The notes: generated by a model from the letters alone, not told the origin. Counted from the first letter of the stretch, positions 1 to 11,948 are shown. The stretch is DNA of 64,000 bases from Entonaema liquescens (GCA_902805475.1 CADCSX010000025.1:1-64000); one strand, 5' to 3'. A program made the numbers and translations.

Positions 1-809
1 TGTCTGGAACCTCGTTGACTTTTCGAGGGTTATTGCGATGAGAACCGGTATGTAGTAAATCTACCCCTATCTGTGCCATCGGATGGAGAAGCTAACAAGA
101 CATCGAAGGTTCTGATTTTGACCGACCCCCGCCGTCGGTTAGCGCTTTTGATCATTTGCGCGTTCTCGATCAGAACGGCTTTGAAATTGCGGTCAAGAAT
201 ATTTTCCTTGCCGGTGTTGAAATTATACAAGGTATTATAGCTGGCTGGAACTCTTCATATAGCGCCGGAATCGAGGCATCAAACTATATAGGAGATATCT
301 TTGGCACGTTAGGCGGCGAACCGGACTTCGGCCCCGGAGCATATTTGGCGGGAGGGTTCTCAGTGGCATCAAATACGGAGGTAGGTCTAACGAAGAGGGC
401 GGCCGTCACAGAAAGAAAAAGTGGAAAGGCAGGTAGGCGGAAATAGAATGGAAGTAGAGTGTCGCATCTAATGATAAAGCGCACAAATTCTTCGCATTTG
501 TAGATCACTTATAGTTATCCTAATTACTATCTAGCTTCTAGCTTCAAGTTAGAAACTTGACGACAGCTCTAGTTTGCCCTCCGTCCCAATCATTGCGTGC
601 CGGCTATGGCTAGTTCGCTGGCTATATAACTACATGCCAACCCGCTGTAAATATCCCGTTGAATCCAGATAATAGCAGCAGCAAGTCCAAGTCAATTAGA
701 AGCGACACCAGACCTCGATAGAACACCAAAGCGTACCCAGATCGTTATGAGCCGACGCACACATGGTCCAACAGTAGTTGATCGGCATTTGAGGTGCGGT
801 TAGTACAGC
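1..809. other. No supported gene
   Basis: This stretch lies beyond the 3' end of the opsin gene. Short open frames occur on both strands, such as a 96-codon frame near 156-446, but none shows a known domain, a credible start context or splice signals. It probably holds the opsin 3' untranslated region and intergenic DNA. A decayed gene cannot be excluded. Confidence 0.5.
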
Positions 810-1738
810 TCATACATGGGTATGCGTTGCAGTAGGGTGACCGCCAGTAGTAGTGGCAGGACCACCGCCAACGTTCACTCCAGGGCCTTCGGGGTGGATG
901 CTAGTACCAGGATTGTACTTCTCGCTGGCAATATGACTGCGATTCCGGATACGCAGGCCTAATTGTGAACTGCTAATCTTACGGTGACCTAAGATGAGGA
1001 GGAGACCAAAGACAGGCTTAGCTAGGATATCCAGAACGCCATAGAATATGGCCTCTCCATCAGGGTGAATGACGTTACCACCCTCGCTCAGACCCCAGGC
1101 AATAGGATAGAGGAACCAAATAAAGATGAGAAAGCTGCCACACAGCATGAAGGTTTTTCGGGGCTCCGCCTAGCCTTGAGGCGTGCCGTCGGGCATCAAA
1201 TAGCAACTCATACGCAATGAATAATAGAGCTGCCGTTCCGAAAGCCCAGAACCCCACTTGAACCGAGTTTGAGTTAGGGCACCGATCAGTCCAGTTATAA
1301 TCATAATCTCGTCGGCGAGTAGGGTAGCCAAAATAGTCGGAGTCGGCACTCCAGCGGTAAGGAGAAGATCGAGGAGGAGTAAAGGCGTAGTTATGGCCCA
1401 GTCAAGGTAACGGGCATAGAAGATCTCCCGGGTTCCTGCAGATCCTACCCAGCGACTACCAGGTCGGACGAATTCGGCCTGAATAGGAACTTGGCCAAGA
1501 TTTGACCCCATTGCGTAGTAGGCGATACATGCGACACCAGTGATTCCAGCGGTGATGTAGTGGAATAATCGGTCACCCTGGGACTTCGTGAATGACAGAC
1601 CCATGAAGAGGAGAGTACAGGCACCCATTAAGGCGCATACGGCATAATACCAATTTGAGCCGTGGTTTGTGATTTCAAATTGGCATGCTGGCCAACGACG
1701 CTATTGATATTAAGTGCTTGATTTCCGGGCCCAGACAT
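810..1738 (-). CDS. carO: CarO-type microbial rhodopsin, frame broken at three homopolymers
   Basis: This is a seven-helix retinal protein of the fungal CarO group, expected to act as a green-light-driven proton pump in a membrane. Helix C reads RYLDWAITTPLLLLDLL, so the bacteriorhodopsin equivalents of Arg82, Asp85 and Asp96 are all present. Helix G has LDILAKPVFG, with the Schiff-base lysine and the Asp212 equivalent. The protein starts MSGPGNQALNINSVVGQHAN and continues with ITNHGSNWYYAV. Three indels interrupt the frame: one base missing in TTT (1677-1679), one missing in GGGG (1252-1255), and one extra or two missing in the run of five at 1154-1158. Repairing them gives about 309 residues, the family length. 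The gene diverges from a carotenoid oxygenase that could make its retinal. It is either a recent pseudogene or an intact gene with assembly indels. Family assignment is firm; functionality is not. Confidence 0.85.
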
Positions 1739-3060
1739 TTTAGCGGTGATATGCACAGAAGATTTTAGATGGTGGTTGGATAGAGTCGCTGGGTTACAGC
1801 ATGCGGGTTTTGTAGCTGAGTCTTGGTTAATGATTGAAAGCCGGATGTAGGGCAGGATATTTGAATGCGAGATCCAACCCAGAAGAAAGCGTCGATAATC
1901 TTGCCAGTAATGACTTCAGTATCTCGTAGAGCACGCCGAAACATTATTAGATGATATGATCATGTCATATTGCTGCAATGTTGGGACAATGCCGAGCTGT
2001 CCCTTTTGCAAAGCGCCACTATGTCCTCATGAATGCGATGTCTATGACGAACTCTCGGTCAAGGGATATAACCTAGATTAAGGGTCAACTAAACTTCATG
2101 TTTAATAACAAGAAACTTTACCTTAGAGAAGACACCGCGTTACTCTAGGGTTCTTTAGGTTAGATAGATTCAGGGGTTAGATGGTTAGATACTGACTCAA
2201 CACAACCAGGGGTATGTGCAATTCCATTGCTGGTATACCACGTAGGCAAGGATTTCCATGTGAATGAACCAAAATCAAATAAACCTCGTAAGTAGACTTC
2301 CCTGTCGTCGCAAGATTTAAGTTTTAATAGTAGTGCTGTCCATCTCTAGTCCCCGAATTAGCCGGTTGCGAAATTCGTGATATCACCCACCTAGACAATG
2401 GTGATAACGAATAATAATACCTCGCACAAGCCTTTACTAGTAGGCTGATATTGTAGACCGAAATGCAGGCCGGAAAAGGGGGACATGCTCCCTTTACTGC
2501 TCTGCCCATACATTTCCTCGGTGATTTGTAATGCTTCAGTTACTGGCATATCGAATGATGATGCGTTGCTATTTCCAAGTGCGGCCATGTTCCTGCTAGC
2601 CGAACGCCGGGTTCTCTATATCCCAATTGCATCATGGGCTTTCTGGCCATGTAATGGCCCATTTCCGAGGAGTTGCAAGTCCTAATGAAGCATTCGGGGC
2701 ACCCCGGCTCTTGCTTCGCAGATTAGGTTATTATTCATCAAACTACCTCATTATGTAGCTTGATTATCCCTTTTCATTTTCGACTCATGTCGTCATAGTA
2801 TTCCAACCACTCATTATACATTGTTTGTATAAGTGATGTTAAACGAAGATGGAGGGGAAGATCGATGAAGCCTGACCAGGAATTGACATGTATGAGTAGC
2901 TTGAACCTTGATCTAAAAACAGTCCACAGTAATCTTTATATTATTGGCGGGATGTAAAACCGATGGATGGTTATAGGAGTCAATACTGGTCTCTCCGACG
3001 TAAATTTATTAGATATCGTCCTCTGATGGTCGACCCGTAGCTATGTGAATTAGCCAAATC
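1739..3060. promoter_or_regulatory. Divergent promoter region between opsin and carotenoid oxygenase
   Basis: About 1.3 kb separates the two divergently transcribed retinal genes. I find no protein gene here: the short frames near 2324-2685 and 2980-3171 have no family features. By position it should hold both promoters. In Fusarium the carotenoid and opsin genes are light-induced, but I did not identify a specific light-response element in this sequence. Confidence 0.45.
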
Positions 3061-5026
3061 ATGGCGGGACAAAGACGAGATCCCCATCCGTAAGTAGCTA
3101 GATGGAGCTCGAAAGGATACCCAATACTCACCGCCAAATAGATATCTGACTGGCAATTTTGCACCCATCAAGCGAACTCAGACACTAATACGATGCTCCG
3201 GTACGGGAAAAATCCCAAGGGAACTCGCGGGAGGTCAATACGTCCGCAATGGTGGGAACCCGACCAACAATAACGGCCTAGAGAGCGATTCACACTGGTT
3301 TGATGGTGACGGCATGGTCACCGGTGTCTTCTTTAGGCGCGAAGATAAATGCGGCAATATTGAGCCAGAATTCGCGAATCAATACATCTTGACAGATGTG
3401 TACTTGAACGCCAAGGACAACGACAATTTGAAGAGGCCTCTACTCCCTAGTATAGCAACACTTCTCAGCGCCCCATTGGTAACTATTATTTTGGAAGTGC
3501 TTAGGACATTGCTTCTCGTATGTCTATCGAGATTACCAGGTTCTAAATGTGCCGTCAAGAGGATAAGCGTCGCCAATACCGGTGTGATATATCATGACGG
3601 TAGAGCTCTAGCGACCTGTGAAAGCGGACCACCAATGAGATTTCATCTTCCTAGCCTGGAGACAATTGGGTGGTACAATGGTCGAAAAGCAGAGAATGAG
3701 ATGAATATGAGTAATTTGAATAGTCGACCAGGCTTCGGTGGAAATGGATTGATGGCGTTTATGAAAGAGTGGACAACCGGGCACCCGCATTTCGACCCTG
3801 TCACAAAAGAGCTCATCTTATTCCATGCTGTCTTCATCAAGCCATTCGTTCACTATTCGATAGTCCCATCGATTAGATATCCGGCTAAGGCAAGTGGTTT
3901 AGGTTCGAGATTGGACATACCCATTCCGGGAATGAGGTCGCCTAAAATGATGCACGACTTTGGGGTTGCGGCGCGTCATACGATCATAATGGATCTACCT
4001 TTATCTCTAAACCCTATAAACAGTGTGAGAGGGAAACCAATTATTTCATATGACCCGACGGAGAGGTCCCGATATGGTGTCTTTCCTCGGTATGAACCAC
4101 ATAAGATACAATGGTTCGAAACCAATCCGTGCGTCGTCTTTCATACGGCCAACTGCTGGGAGACTGGGCCAGTACTACCAGAAGTCGAAACGTGTGTCCA
4201 TCTTCTTGTTTGCCGTCTTACTTCAGCATCAATTGTGTATAGTGCCGGTGCACTGACACCCCCCGAGACTAAACCAGTACCTCCGGAATACTTGGAAGAG
4301 GAGCAATGCAGGCTCTACTACTATAGCTTTCCGCTCGTCAAATCCCAAACAGATGATGCACCAATGATCAGAAATCAGTGGGCACTGTCAGCTATTCCCT
4401 TTGAATTCCCGACGGTATCACCATCTCACGCCATGAACTTAGCCCGTTACATATATGGCTGCAGCACGGGCGGCATGTCCTATTCTGCAGCCCTCGGAAA
4501 AGGGGCCAAAATCGCGTACTTAGCAAAGATAGATGCAGCAACGTTGATTGATCGAGGTATTACTCACCCGCCACAACAGATCAAAGGCTGTGTCGATACC
4601 CGAAGCGTTAACGAGGTAATGCAGAGTACAGACGAAAATGACCCGGTAAGGCTCTTTCAAATGCCCAAAGGTTGGTTCGCACAGGAACCGCGTTTTGTAC
4701 CGCGAACAAATCCCGCGACGGAGGATGACGGTTGGTTACTTACTTACGTGTTTGACGAATCCCAACTAGACGATAAAGGTGAATGTCGCGAAGACGCCGT
4801 TAGCGAACTTTGGATTATCAACGCTATAAACATGAAACATATCGTGGCGAGAGTTAGATTACCACAAAGGGTGCCTTATGGTTTACATGGCGCGTGGTTT
4901 TCAGAAGAAGATATTGCTGGGCAGAAACCATTCGATGCGATTAGGCGGGAGACACCTACATCCGAGGTTGATAGGCGAAGTCTATTATCAACTATAAGGA
5001 ATGCTATTGAGAAATGGGTCGGGTGA
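3061..5026 (+). CDS. carX: Carotenoid cleavage oxygenase, CarX type
   Basis: Iron(II)-dependent oxygenase of the carotenoid cleavage family. The fungal CarX branch splits beta-carotene or torulene to retinal. A ten-codon first exon (3061-3089, MAGQRRDPHP) is joined across an intron (3090-3141, donor GTAAGT, acceptor ATAG) to YLTGNFAPI, the usual family N-terminus; an upstream in-frame stop supports this ATG. The model is about 638 residues and uninterrupted. All four iron-ligand histidines are visible: GHPHFDP (about 222), MHDFG (about 280), FHTANCWE (about 342) and PYGLHGAW (about 590). RNGGNP and HWFDGDGM are also present. There is no secretion signal, so it is probably cytosolic or membrane-associated. 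It is divergent from the rhodopsin, which implies supply of its chromophore. The exact substrate is inferred from family and context. Confidence 0.92.
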
Positions 5027-5650
5027 TGGAGAAGCATCGTGAAACTTATTTGCTCGGTACTTTGACCGTACGGTACCCCTTAATTGTGATACGTGAGTTG
5101 GCCAACGGTAAACCTTATGTTTGTCTATTTTGGCCATCTGTCTATCTAGCGTTGTAATTTATGGTGGCAACGAATTAAAATTGTTGGTGTTTCTGCTTCG
5201 CCAAATTTTGAATGTTTTAGGCATTCTACAAATTACGTCATAACAGCAAGGGCCTTTCAACGGAAGGCGAGAACTTACCACCATAAGGTTACTTTAGGTA
5301 GTAGGCACGTACAATACGGGTAAGAGGGGCTCAAAAAAAGGCAGCTCACAAGACCTTAGACTGCTATGTAATCCTTTAGCGTATTCCGGGGAGACGCTTT
5401 CGATCTGATTTGCCGCTAAAATTTAATATGTCTCCTTTGTCCATTGTCCAAACATATAAAAAGAACCATACCAAAGCAAAGAAAACACAACGTTTATCAA
5501 CTAGTTAATGAAGAACATTCTCTTTATACTACTTCCTCCATCCCTTATTTATTATATAGTATAAGATGATTCATTCGAACCACCAATCCTCGTGATTACC
5601 ACGTCTCTTCAGTTTCCGCTGTCATTCCATGATAGCTTAGCTGTCGCGTA
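5027..5650. other. Intergenic, no gene seen
   Basis: This stretch sits between the carotenoid oxygenase stop and the kinase start. It holds A/T-rich 3' and promoter sequence with no coding signature. Confidence 0.5.
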
Positions 5651-7988
5651 ATGGAGTTGATCCCGTATACATCTCGAGATGGTCGTGAAATCGTGCTGTA
5701 CGTCATTTCCTTCTCTCATTTATAATACCCCGCCATGATGACTGGTCGTCTTAGCTCTAGTTGAGGTGGATGAGGACCGAATCTAAATTTATATTTTTAT
5801 CAATATGTCCACTGTGTGATATTTGTTAGTTTCTATTGCTAAATGTATTCGTTAGACGACATCGCAATGCTATCGTTGTCCGTGATCCTTCGTCGCAACG
5901 CCTCGAAATTCGAGGTAACGCCTTGACAGAATGTCCCGCCTGTCATCAACCTCTCCGCCCACCCTCACCCGACCGACATTTCGATCCTCCGACTCCAAAT
6001 GAATCTTACGTCGACCCAAATTACTTTCGCATGCTCCAAGCAGGGCATGACGAAGATGCGCAACATGCTCAACGGCAGCCTCCACCGAGTCCCATACGTC
6101 GACTAACACAACCCACATTGCCAAGCGGTGGTCCGAGGCCCCAGGAAGTCGACGATGCCGAGTTCATATCCAGCTCACCAGCCCCTCAGGAGGGAGCACG
6201 AATAAGAAGAGATGCATTCAGTCCAGATTATTTTAAGAGGTTCTTCGTCGAAGAAAAGGAACTTGGCCGAGGAGGTAAAGGTGTCGTACTCTTGGTGCGC
6301 CACGAGATCGACGGATGCGCTCTTGGTCACTTCGCATGCAAGCGGGTTCCCGTGGGGACGATCATGCATGGCTGGAGAAAGTCTTGATAGAGGTTGAGCT
6401 ACTTGCCAAGCTTTCACATCCTAACCTAGTGTCTTATCGACACGTTTGGCTTGAAGATGTTAAGATGAACCGCTTCGGGCCAAGTGTTGCTTGCGCCTTT
6501 ATCCTCCAACAATACTGCAATGGCGGCGACTTGCTGCGCTATGTAGTTGGGGATGGGCCTAAGCAAACCACAAAAGAGGATCTCAAAGCTCAAATGCGCC
6601 GCAAGTCAAGAGGCAACGCTGAGCGACCTCGTGATCTCTCCTCTCTACGCCGTTTATCGTTTGAAGAGATATATTCTCTCTTCAAAGACGTTACCTCGGG
6701 TCTCGCCTATCTTCATGGTGCTAATTATATACACCGTGACTTAAAGCCTAGCAATTGCCTCTTACACCACGAAAATGGAAAGGTCACTTGTTTAATCAGT
6801 GACTTTGGTGAAGTGCAGCCTGGAAACGCTATCAGAAACTCGACAGGTACAACTGGCACAATTTCATACTGTGCTCCGGAAGTCCTAAGGAGAGATGCCG
6901 AGGGTCGTCTTGGTAATTTCACGACCAAGTCTGACGTGTTCTCTTTGGGTATGGTTCTTTACTTCTTATGCTTCGGTCGACTTCCTTATGTAAACGCCAA
7001 TGCCGTTCAAGAAGAACTTGAAGACATTGACCTGCTCCGAGCGGAAATTGCGGATTGGAAAGGCTTTCGAGATGAAAGGCGGGAGCGACCCGACTTACCT
7101 TCCAAGCTCTACCAGCTACTTAAGAAGATGCTAGCTCTTAATCCCGCCGAACGGCCTAGTGCTACGGAAGTGCTTAGTGTGATGAATCACGAACCGTATT
7201 ATGGTGGCCTACGAGGACGAAGTACAAGCCCTTCTATCGGGCTCCAAGGACGACGGATTCAAAATCTTGATTCGCCTATGCCTCCTAGTACACCCATTCC
7301 TGATCCTCAGAAGCATCATCGTCATATCTTGACTCCCGAGGAAGTCGTGACATCTCCTAGCGAAGGGAACTCACCATCCACAAGCCATTTACCCGAAATG
7401 GATTTCCGTAGCAGTCTTCAAAAGTACGGCACACCTAGCACACCTCGACATCGCCCACAAGCCATGACAATTTCACGAAGTCATGAAAATCTTTTCCGTT
7501 CATCTCCAGAGCGAGGTCGTTCTACTGGGATCGCCCATTCGCAGCCATCTCCTACTCTGCACACCCCGCTGTTATTAGCACCTCCGGTAGGTGCATTGGG
7601 GATGCCGGGGCAGCAGATCCGAGGCGGCCTAACCGATGTTATTCGTAATCACGCCCACTGGATAATGTTTGCCCTTCGACTACTTGTATTCTTCGTCAAA
7701 GTTGTATCACTAGCCAGAGCATGCTGGCCTTTTACTGTCAATCTCGGGGTCGGGGTATTCCTTCTCGGCCTGGCGGGAATTGATCTTAGTATACCTGTAC
7801 AGAGTGACGCATTCTTATCCAGTCACGAAAGAGGCCGACACAGACCTATTCAATCCGGCCTACCACTTTGGAGCTGGGGTTTGAGAGGCAGTTTTGTATT
7901 GCTCACGGTCCACTTCGTTGCCATGTGGGCTCTCTCTGGTATGGGTGTCTTGTGTGTTTCATTTGGGGACAGTTGGTCGAATTGGTAA
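5651..7988 (+). CDS. iks1: IKS1-like serine/threonine protein kinase
   Basis: Kinase of the fungal IKS1 family. Exon 1 (5651-5697) encodes MELIPYTSRDGREIV and ends in a split Leu codon. The intron is 5698-5855 (GTACGT to TTAG), and exon 2 resumes with RHRNAIVVRDP. The kinase domain shows the glycine loop ELGRGGKGVV, the ATP-binding lysine in FACKRV, HRDLKPSN, DFGE and CAPEVL, with a long insert after QQYCNGGDL. After a Ser/Pro-rich linker there are two or three hydrophobic segments near the C-terminus (7650-7980), so the protein is probably membrane-anchored. One base is missing in GGGG at 6354-6357, where CKRVPVG should run into DDHAWLEKV. Adding it gives 726 residues and no other break, so an assembly error is more likely than decay. 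Cellular role of this family is poorly defined. Confidence 0.9.
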
Positions 7989-8767
7989 TTTGCAAAACCG
8001 ACTCAATTACATTGCAGTCATATACATCATGACGTGAATGTCTGTTATGTAATTTTTTTTTTGTCTCGCTTATACCCCAAAGAGCCGAGAGAAATGACGA
8101 TCAAAGTTCCCGCCCGAGAAGGTTTACTGGGAAGATGAAATAATTTAAGGTAACCCCTCCGCGGCCCCTTTCCCTTGCACTCATACGTCTTATGCATGCA
8201 TGATATGCCTGAGACCTCTTAACTCGTTGCCTACGATCCGCGAGCGATATCAAAACCGCTTATAATTACTCGTTTCCTCATTACGCGCTAGACTTACAAG
8301 TTTTACGTCTATTCCTAACAGTTTCCAGTGCGAGACGAGAAGGCGACTAAAACAACTATTCCTCTTTTAATTATGGTACGACTACGAGGACCGTGTTAGC
8401 GCACGCCGTATCACCGCGTTTTTTACAAGTGTAAGGAGGCAACTAATAATTCTTGTGTGACTATCAACGGCGACACTGGAAAACATAGGACTGATTTGGA
8501 CACGGGTCGGTATTGGGGTTGAGTCAGGATGATTGGTAGAAGAAAAATATGCTTGAGACTCTTTTCTTTACTCCTTAGAACTTGCAAATTCTAAAGGCCA
8601 GATATTAGCTACCTAATTAATATAGATATTTCTCAGCAATTCTATTCTCAGCAATTCTAGGGATATTAAACGTAGGTGTCCCTAACATAGTAAGCAAACG
8701 ACTAACAGAATCATCTAGCTATCTTGAAACCTCACAGCACTGTCCGAACTATCCCAGCATGCCCAAT
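7989..8767. other. Convergent 3' region, no gene seen
   Basis: Holds the 3' ends of the kinase (+) and the epimerase-like gene (-). It includes a T run near 8050 and a small direct repeat of CTCAGCAATTCTA around 8633-8658. No coding potential was recognised. Confidence 0.5.
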
Positions 8768-9814
8768 TCAGTTCTTAGGGCCAGTGAGTACATTTGCCAA
8801 CCTCTCCTTCACCCTTAGCACACCCTCATGGCCCCTCCGAGCTGCCTCCTCGTACGCCATGCGGTGCACGTGTAGGTTTTCCCAGAACAGCAACCTCTTG
8901 TCCGTCCACCCCGTTAGTTGTCGTATCTTGGTGCTGTCGACCCACTGGCTGTGACCGAGCGCAATGTACGCGGACCAATCGACCTTAGCTCCAGCCGGCG
9001 CTCGCACTACGTCGCTCAGCCCGTACTCGGTCTTCAAAGCTTCGGCAATCATCCCAAGCGTCTCGTACTCCGCAGCCGAGATATTAAAGCACTGTCCCGC
9101 AACAGCGCTACGATCTGCGTGTTCAGCAAGAGCGACATACGCTTCCGCGCAGTCGTCGATATGGCACCCGTGGATAATCGTGCCGAAATCAAACGGGAGT
9201 TCTAGGGTCTTCGAATCGGCTCGTGCCGCGGAAGCCGCGACCTCGAATGCTAGCCCGTAGTAGCTGCTGTCGTAGCCGTACACGGGTGTGGGTCGCAGGA
9301 CCGCGGCGTCGAATAAGTCGGCGTGCTCGAAGGCCCGGAGGGTCCCGAAGGCGCGCTCTTTTATTAGATCTAGGGGCTGGAGCGGTGAGGTCTCGGTATG
9401 TGGCGCGAGGTCTGCGGATCCGTGGACTCCTGTCGATCCGTAGTCCTTGCACCCGGAGCTGATGAGCACGAGGGGGCGGATACCGTTGTCGTTGGACGTT
9501 GCGGCGAGCTTGCGGATTAGGAAGAGGACCGCGTCGTAGTGTGCTCCGAAGGGGAATTGCTCCGTGCACGAGACGATGGCGTCGAGGGTCTTGGTATACT
9601 TAGCTAGGTCCTCTGGGAACGTGGCGTCTTTGGAGATGGAGCCGATGATAGGGATGATCTCATCTGAGTATAAATCCCCAGCAGCTTCAGGGCGGCGGAT
9701 CAGTCCGTAGACGCGCCAGCCAGCGCGGACGAAGGCACGGCATACGGCGGAGCCGATGTACCCGTTTGCACCGGTCACCAAGACGGATTTCTTGGGAGAA
9801 GTGGATGTAGCCAT
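8768..9814 (-). CDS. NAD(P)-dependent epimerase/dehydratase-like protein
   Basis: A single-exon, 348-residue extended short-chain dehydrogenase. The N-terminus has the Rossmann nucleotide-binding motif TGANGYIGSAVCRAF, followed by a sheet ending VYGLIRRPE. Mid-protein is VLISSGCKDYGSTGVHG, where the Ser and Tyr of the catalytic region would lie, although the classical YxxxK spacing is not obvious. VLRPTPVYGYDSSYYG and the C-terminal substrate-binding part fit the atypical/extended SDR fold. The start ATG sits in a good context, and 5' sequence shows no earlier in-frame Met. No neighbour suggests a pathway and the substrate is unknown. The GC-rich third positions indicate an active gene. Family call is firm. 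Confidence 0.88.
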   Translation of the reverse strand: MATSTSPKKSVLVTGANGYIGSAVCRAFVRAGWRVYGLIRRPEAAGDLYSDEIIPIIGSISKDATFPEDLAKYTKTLDAIVSCTEQFPFGAHYDAVLFLIRKLAATSNDNGIRPLVLISSGCKDYGSTGVHGSADLAPHTETSPLQPLDLIKERAFGTLRAFEHADLFDAAVLRPTPVYGYDSSYYGLAFEVAASAARADSKTLELPFDFGTIIHGCHIDDCAEAYVALAEHADRSAVAGQCFNISAAEYETLGMIAEALKTEYGLSDVVRAPAGAKVDWSAYIALGHSQWVDSTKIRQLTGWTDKRLLFWENLHVHRMAYEEAARRGHEGVLRVKERLANVLTGPKN

Positions 9815-10831
9815 GGTGACGTCACTGAAGCGTTATGTCTAAAGATCTCGCTATTTACTAGGTACTGGTACCGTCATTTTGAAGTCAGGATGAGAATCAG
9901 ACTTTATATATACTATCTCTAAGTTTTACTCTACAAGCTATCGATGCTATTGATACCATTGAAGACAATAGGGAATTTGTAATCACTACGTTATGAAGAA
10001 GCGCTTTGAGTTGGTGATAGCCGGGCAGATTCGCGATGCGTCCAAGTCGGAGCAATAGAGGCTCCGCACGATATCTATGGATTACCAAACCCTCTTTAGA
10101 AAAATGGTACGGATTGTGGAACCACCTTCGGATGTAGTTTATCCTGTTATGGTTGGGGTGCTCAGGGGTTGGACGAACTTGTGAAGAACTTCATATACCA
10201 ATCCGGAATAGCTGCTTAACGCATTAAACTTCAGTTTCAAGCATTTTCACGTATTGTCAGTTCTTGCTGCACATATTTCAACGGTGTGACACTGCATTGG
10301 TGATGGGGTGACATTTCCGCCGTCTTATGAAGCAACATGCAAATTACAAATACATACCTTCTATCTACGAACCCAAAAGATTTTGACTTAAGTCGTTCTA
10401 TGTTATTTGCTCGATGGTATTACCAGTATACGGGTAATTCTCGCCTACATTCAAGCGACGAGGGTTGTGGACTCGATTGATTGCCCAGGTATGGTGCAAC
10501 AGGAAAATTGAATCATTGGCGCCATTGCGATATTGGATTATCGACTTCATTACACCAACTCACAAAGGATTGAACAGATGAGTAGAATATTTTGAATTTT
10601 ATACGACATGAACATATATAGGATAAGTGCACACAGTATCACTCCAATAACCCCTAATTGCCTACTATCCTGGGTATCTCTGATGATATGACCAGATGAG
10701 CTAACGCTGACGCCGAAACTTCCATGACGCTTGCTAAACCGATTGAAAAACACAATATAAAATGACCTCAAGATGACTGCAATAGACCTAGCAGTGTAGG
10801 GGTAACCTGGAATTGCTGGTTAGCCAACCAG
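9815..10831. other. Intergenic, no gene seen
   Basis: Upstream region of the epimerase-like gene (-) and 3' flank of the next minus-strand gene. A hydrophobic 73-codon frame at 10550-10771 (-) is the only candidate; it has no recognised homology and no splice link that I can support. Confidence 0.45.
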
Positions 10832-11948
10832 CTAGCCAGCCCCTGCATATCGACCGGCCATGTCTTGATCATGAAGCAATTGCCACTTAGTATGAGACTC
10901 GTTAATATGGTCCTTTAAGTCTTCAACTGTAGTGTACGTCTCCGTCTTGCCGCTAGAGGTGCACAACACGCAGCCGAACCCGCCGTCACAATGCGATTTT
11001 CCAAGGAATCGGGGCGTGATCTCGAACCCTTCCTTTACAATTACGGAGGTCTTATCTTCGGTATGCGCCCGGTCCCAGTTATAACCACATCTACAATTCC
11101 GGTTCTCTGGCATTTTTTACGAGTATTAACTTGGTATTCTAGTGCCTCGGGGCAAAATAGACTGAATACGCTGTTTTTCGGCTGCAGACCGTATTCAGAT
11201 GTGGTGATTGTGTGGATAGATTGGAGATCGTCCGGAATTTGCTTGGGAGTTAGCGGCGGGGACGGGGGTTCCGATTGCGAGTGCGGGAGTTTTGTAGGGC
11301 TTTCTCCGCGGGAATCCGCCTGTGTACGACCAGCTATGTCATCGTTAGTACTACCACCGTTATTATCGGCGGCCGGTTTGACTGTTTCTTCTTCGGATAT
11401 TATAACACTAAGTTTCGACCGTCGTCTGGCTCCGGGTAGAACCTGAGGGACCAGACGACCAACAGCAACTCGTTTATATTGGCTAGCTAGGGCTGCCAAG
11501 CAGGAAATACGGACACTTTCTGATACGCGAATAACTTCGAAGAGCTCAAGTGAGCCTTTGTCGGCATGAGTCGCTTCGCATAAGGCATAGATGCGCTCCT
11601 GGAGACGTCCGAGGTCGCTTTGTAGGCTCTCACGGCATATGTCTACATCTTCTAATTAGAAGGCGTGGTTTAGAGCAACTAGATCAAAGGTAGCTCACCA
11701 TCTCCGACCGAGAACCCAGTACCGAAGATGTCGACTCCACTATTAAACGCCTCCTGAATTTTGTTGGAGGAAAAACGCAAAGACGTGCTCAAGGCACAAT
11801 TGGTCTGTCCTGGACTGCTTCCGGTGCGTGTCTGATAATGGTTCTCCTGCCATTTTCGGTGTTTCCACTTAGTGTAGTATTCCAGGCCGGTTGCGTATGT
11901 TGCAACCAGAGCCTCGACAACAGCGCCCACAGTACTGAGATCCATCAA
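10832..11948 (-). CDS. Uncharacterised fungal protein with Cys/His C-terminal motif
   Basis: Two-exon gene. Exon 1 (11699-11948) encodes MMDLSTVGAVVEALVATYA and then KWKHRKWQENHYQ. The intron is 11652-11698 (GTGAGC to TTAG). Exon 2 continues with DVDICRESLQSDLGRLQERIY, VRISCLAALASQYKRVAVGRL and a Ser/Pro-rich linker. The C-terminus has NCRCGYNW, CDGGFGCVLC and DHINESHTKWQLLHD, resembling a divergent C2H2-like zinc site. One base is missing in the run of six A (minus strand) at 11113-11118: the frame ending TRKK must continue as MPENRNCRCGYNW. With that base the gene has 357 codons. The architecture matches a widespread Ascomycota family without assigned function. It could be a regulator; that is only inference from the Cys/His motif. 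Confidence 0.72.

Noticed and set aside
156..446. 96-codon plus-strand frame with a Gly-rich stretch
   Set aside because: No domain, no conserved motif, overlapping open frames on the other strand, and poor evidence of a start.
8633..8658. Two adjacent copies of CTCAGCAATTCTA
   Set aside because: Only two short copies in intergenic DNA, likely replication slippage rather than a functional element.
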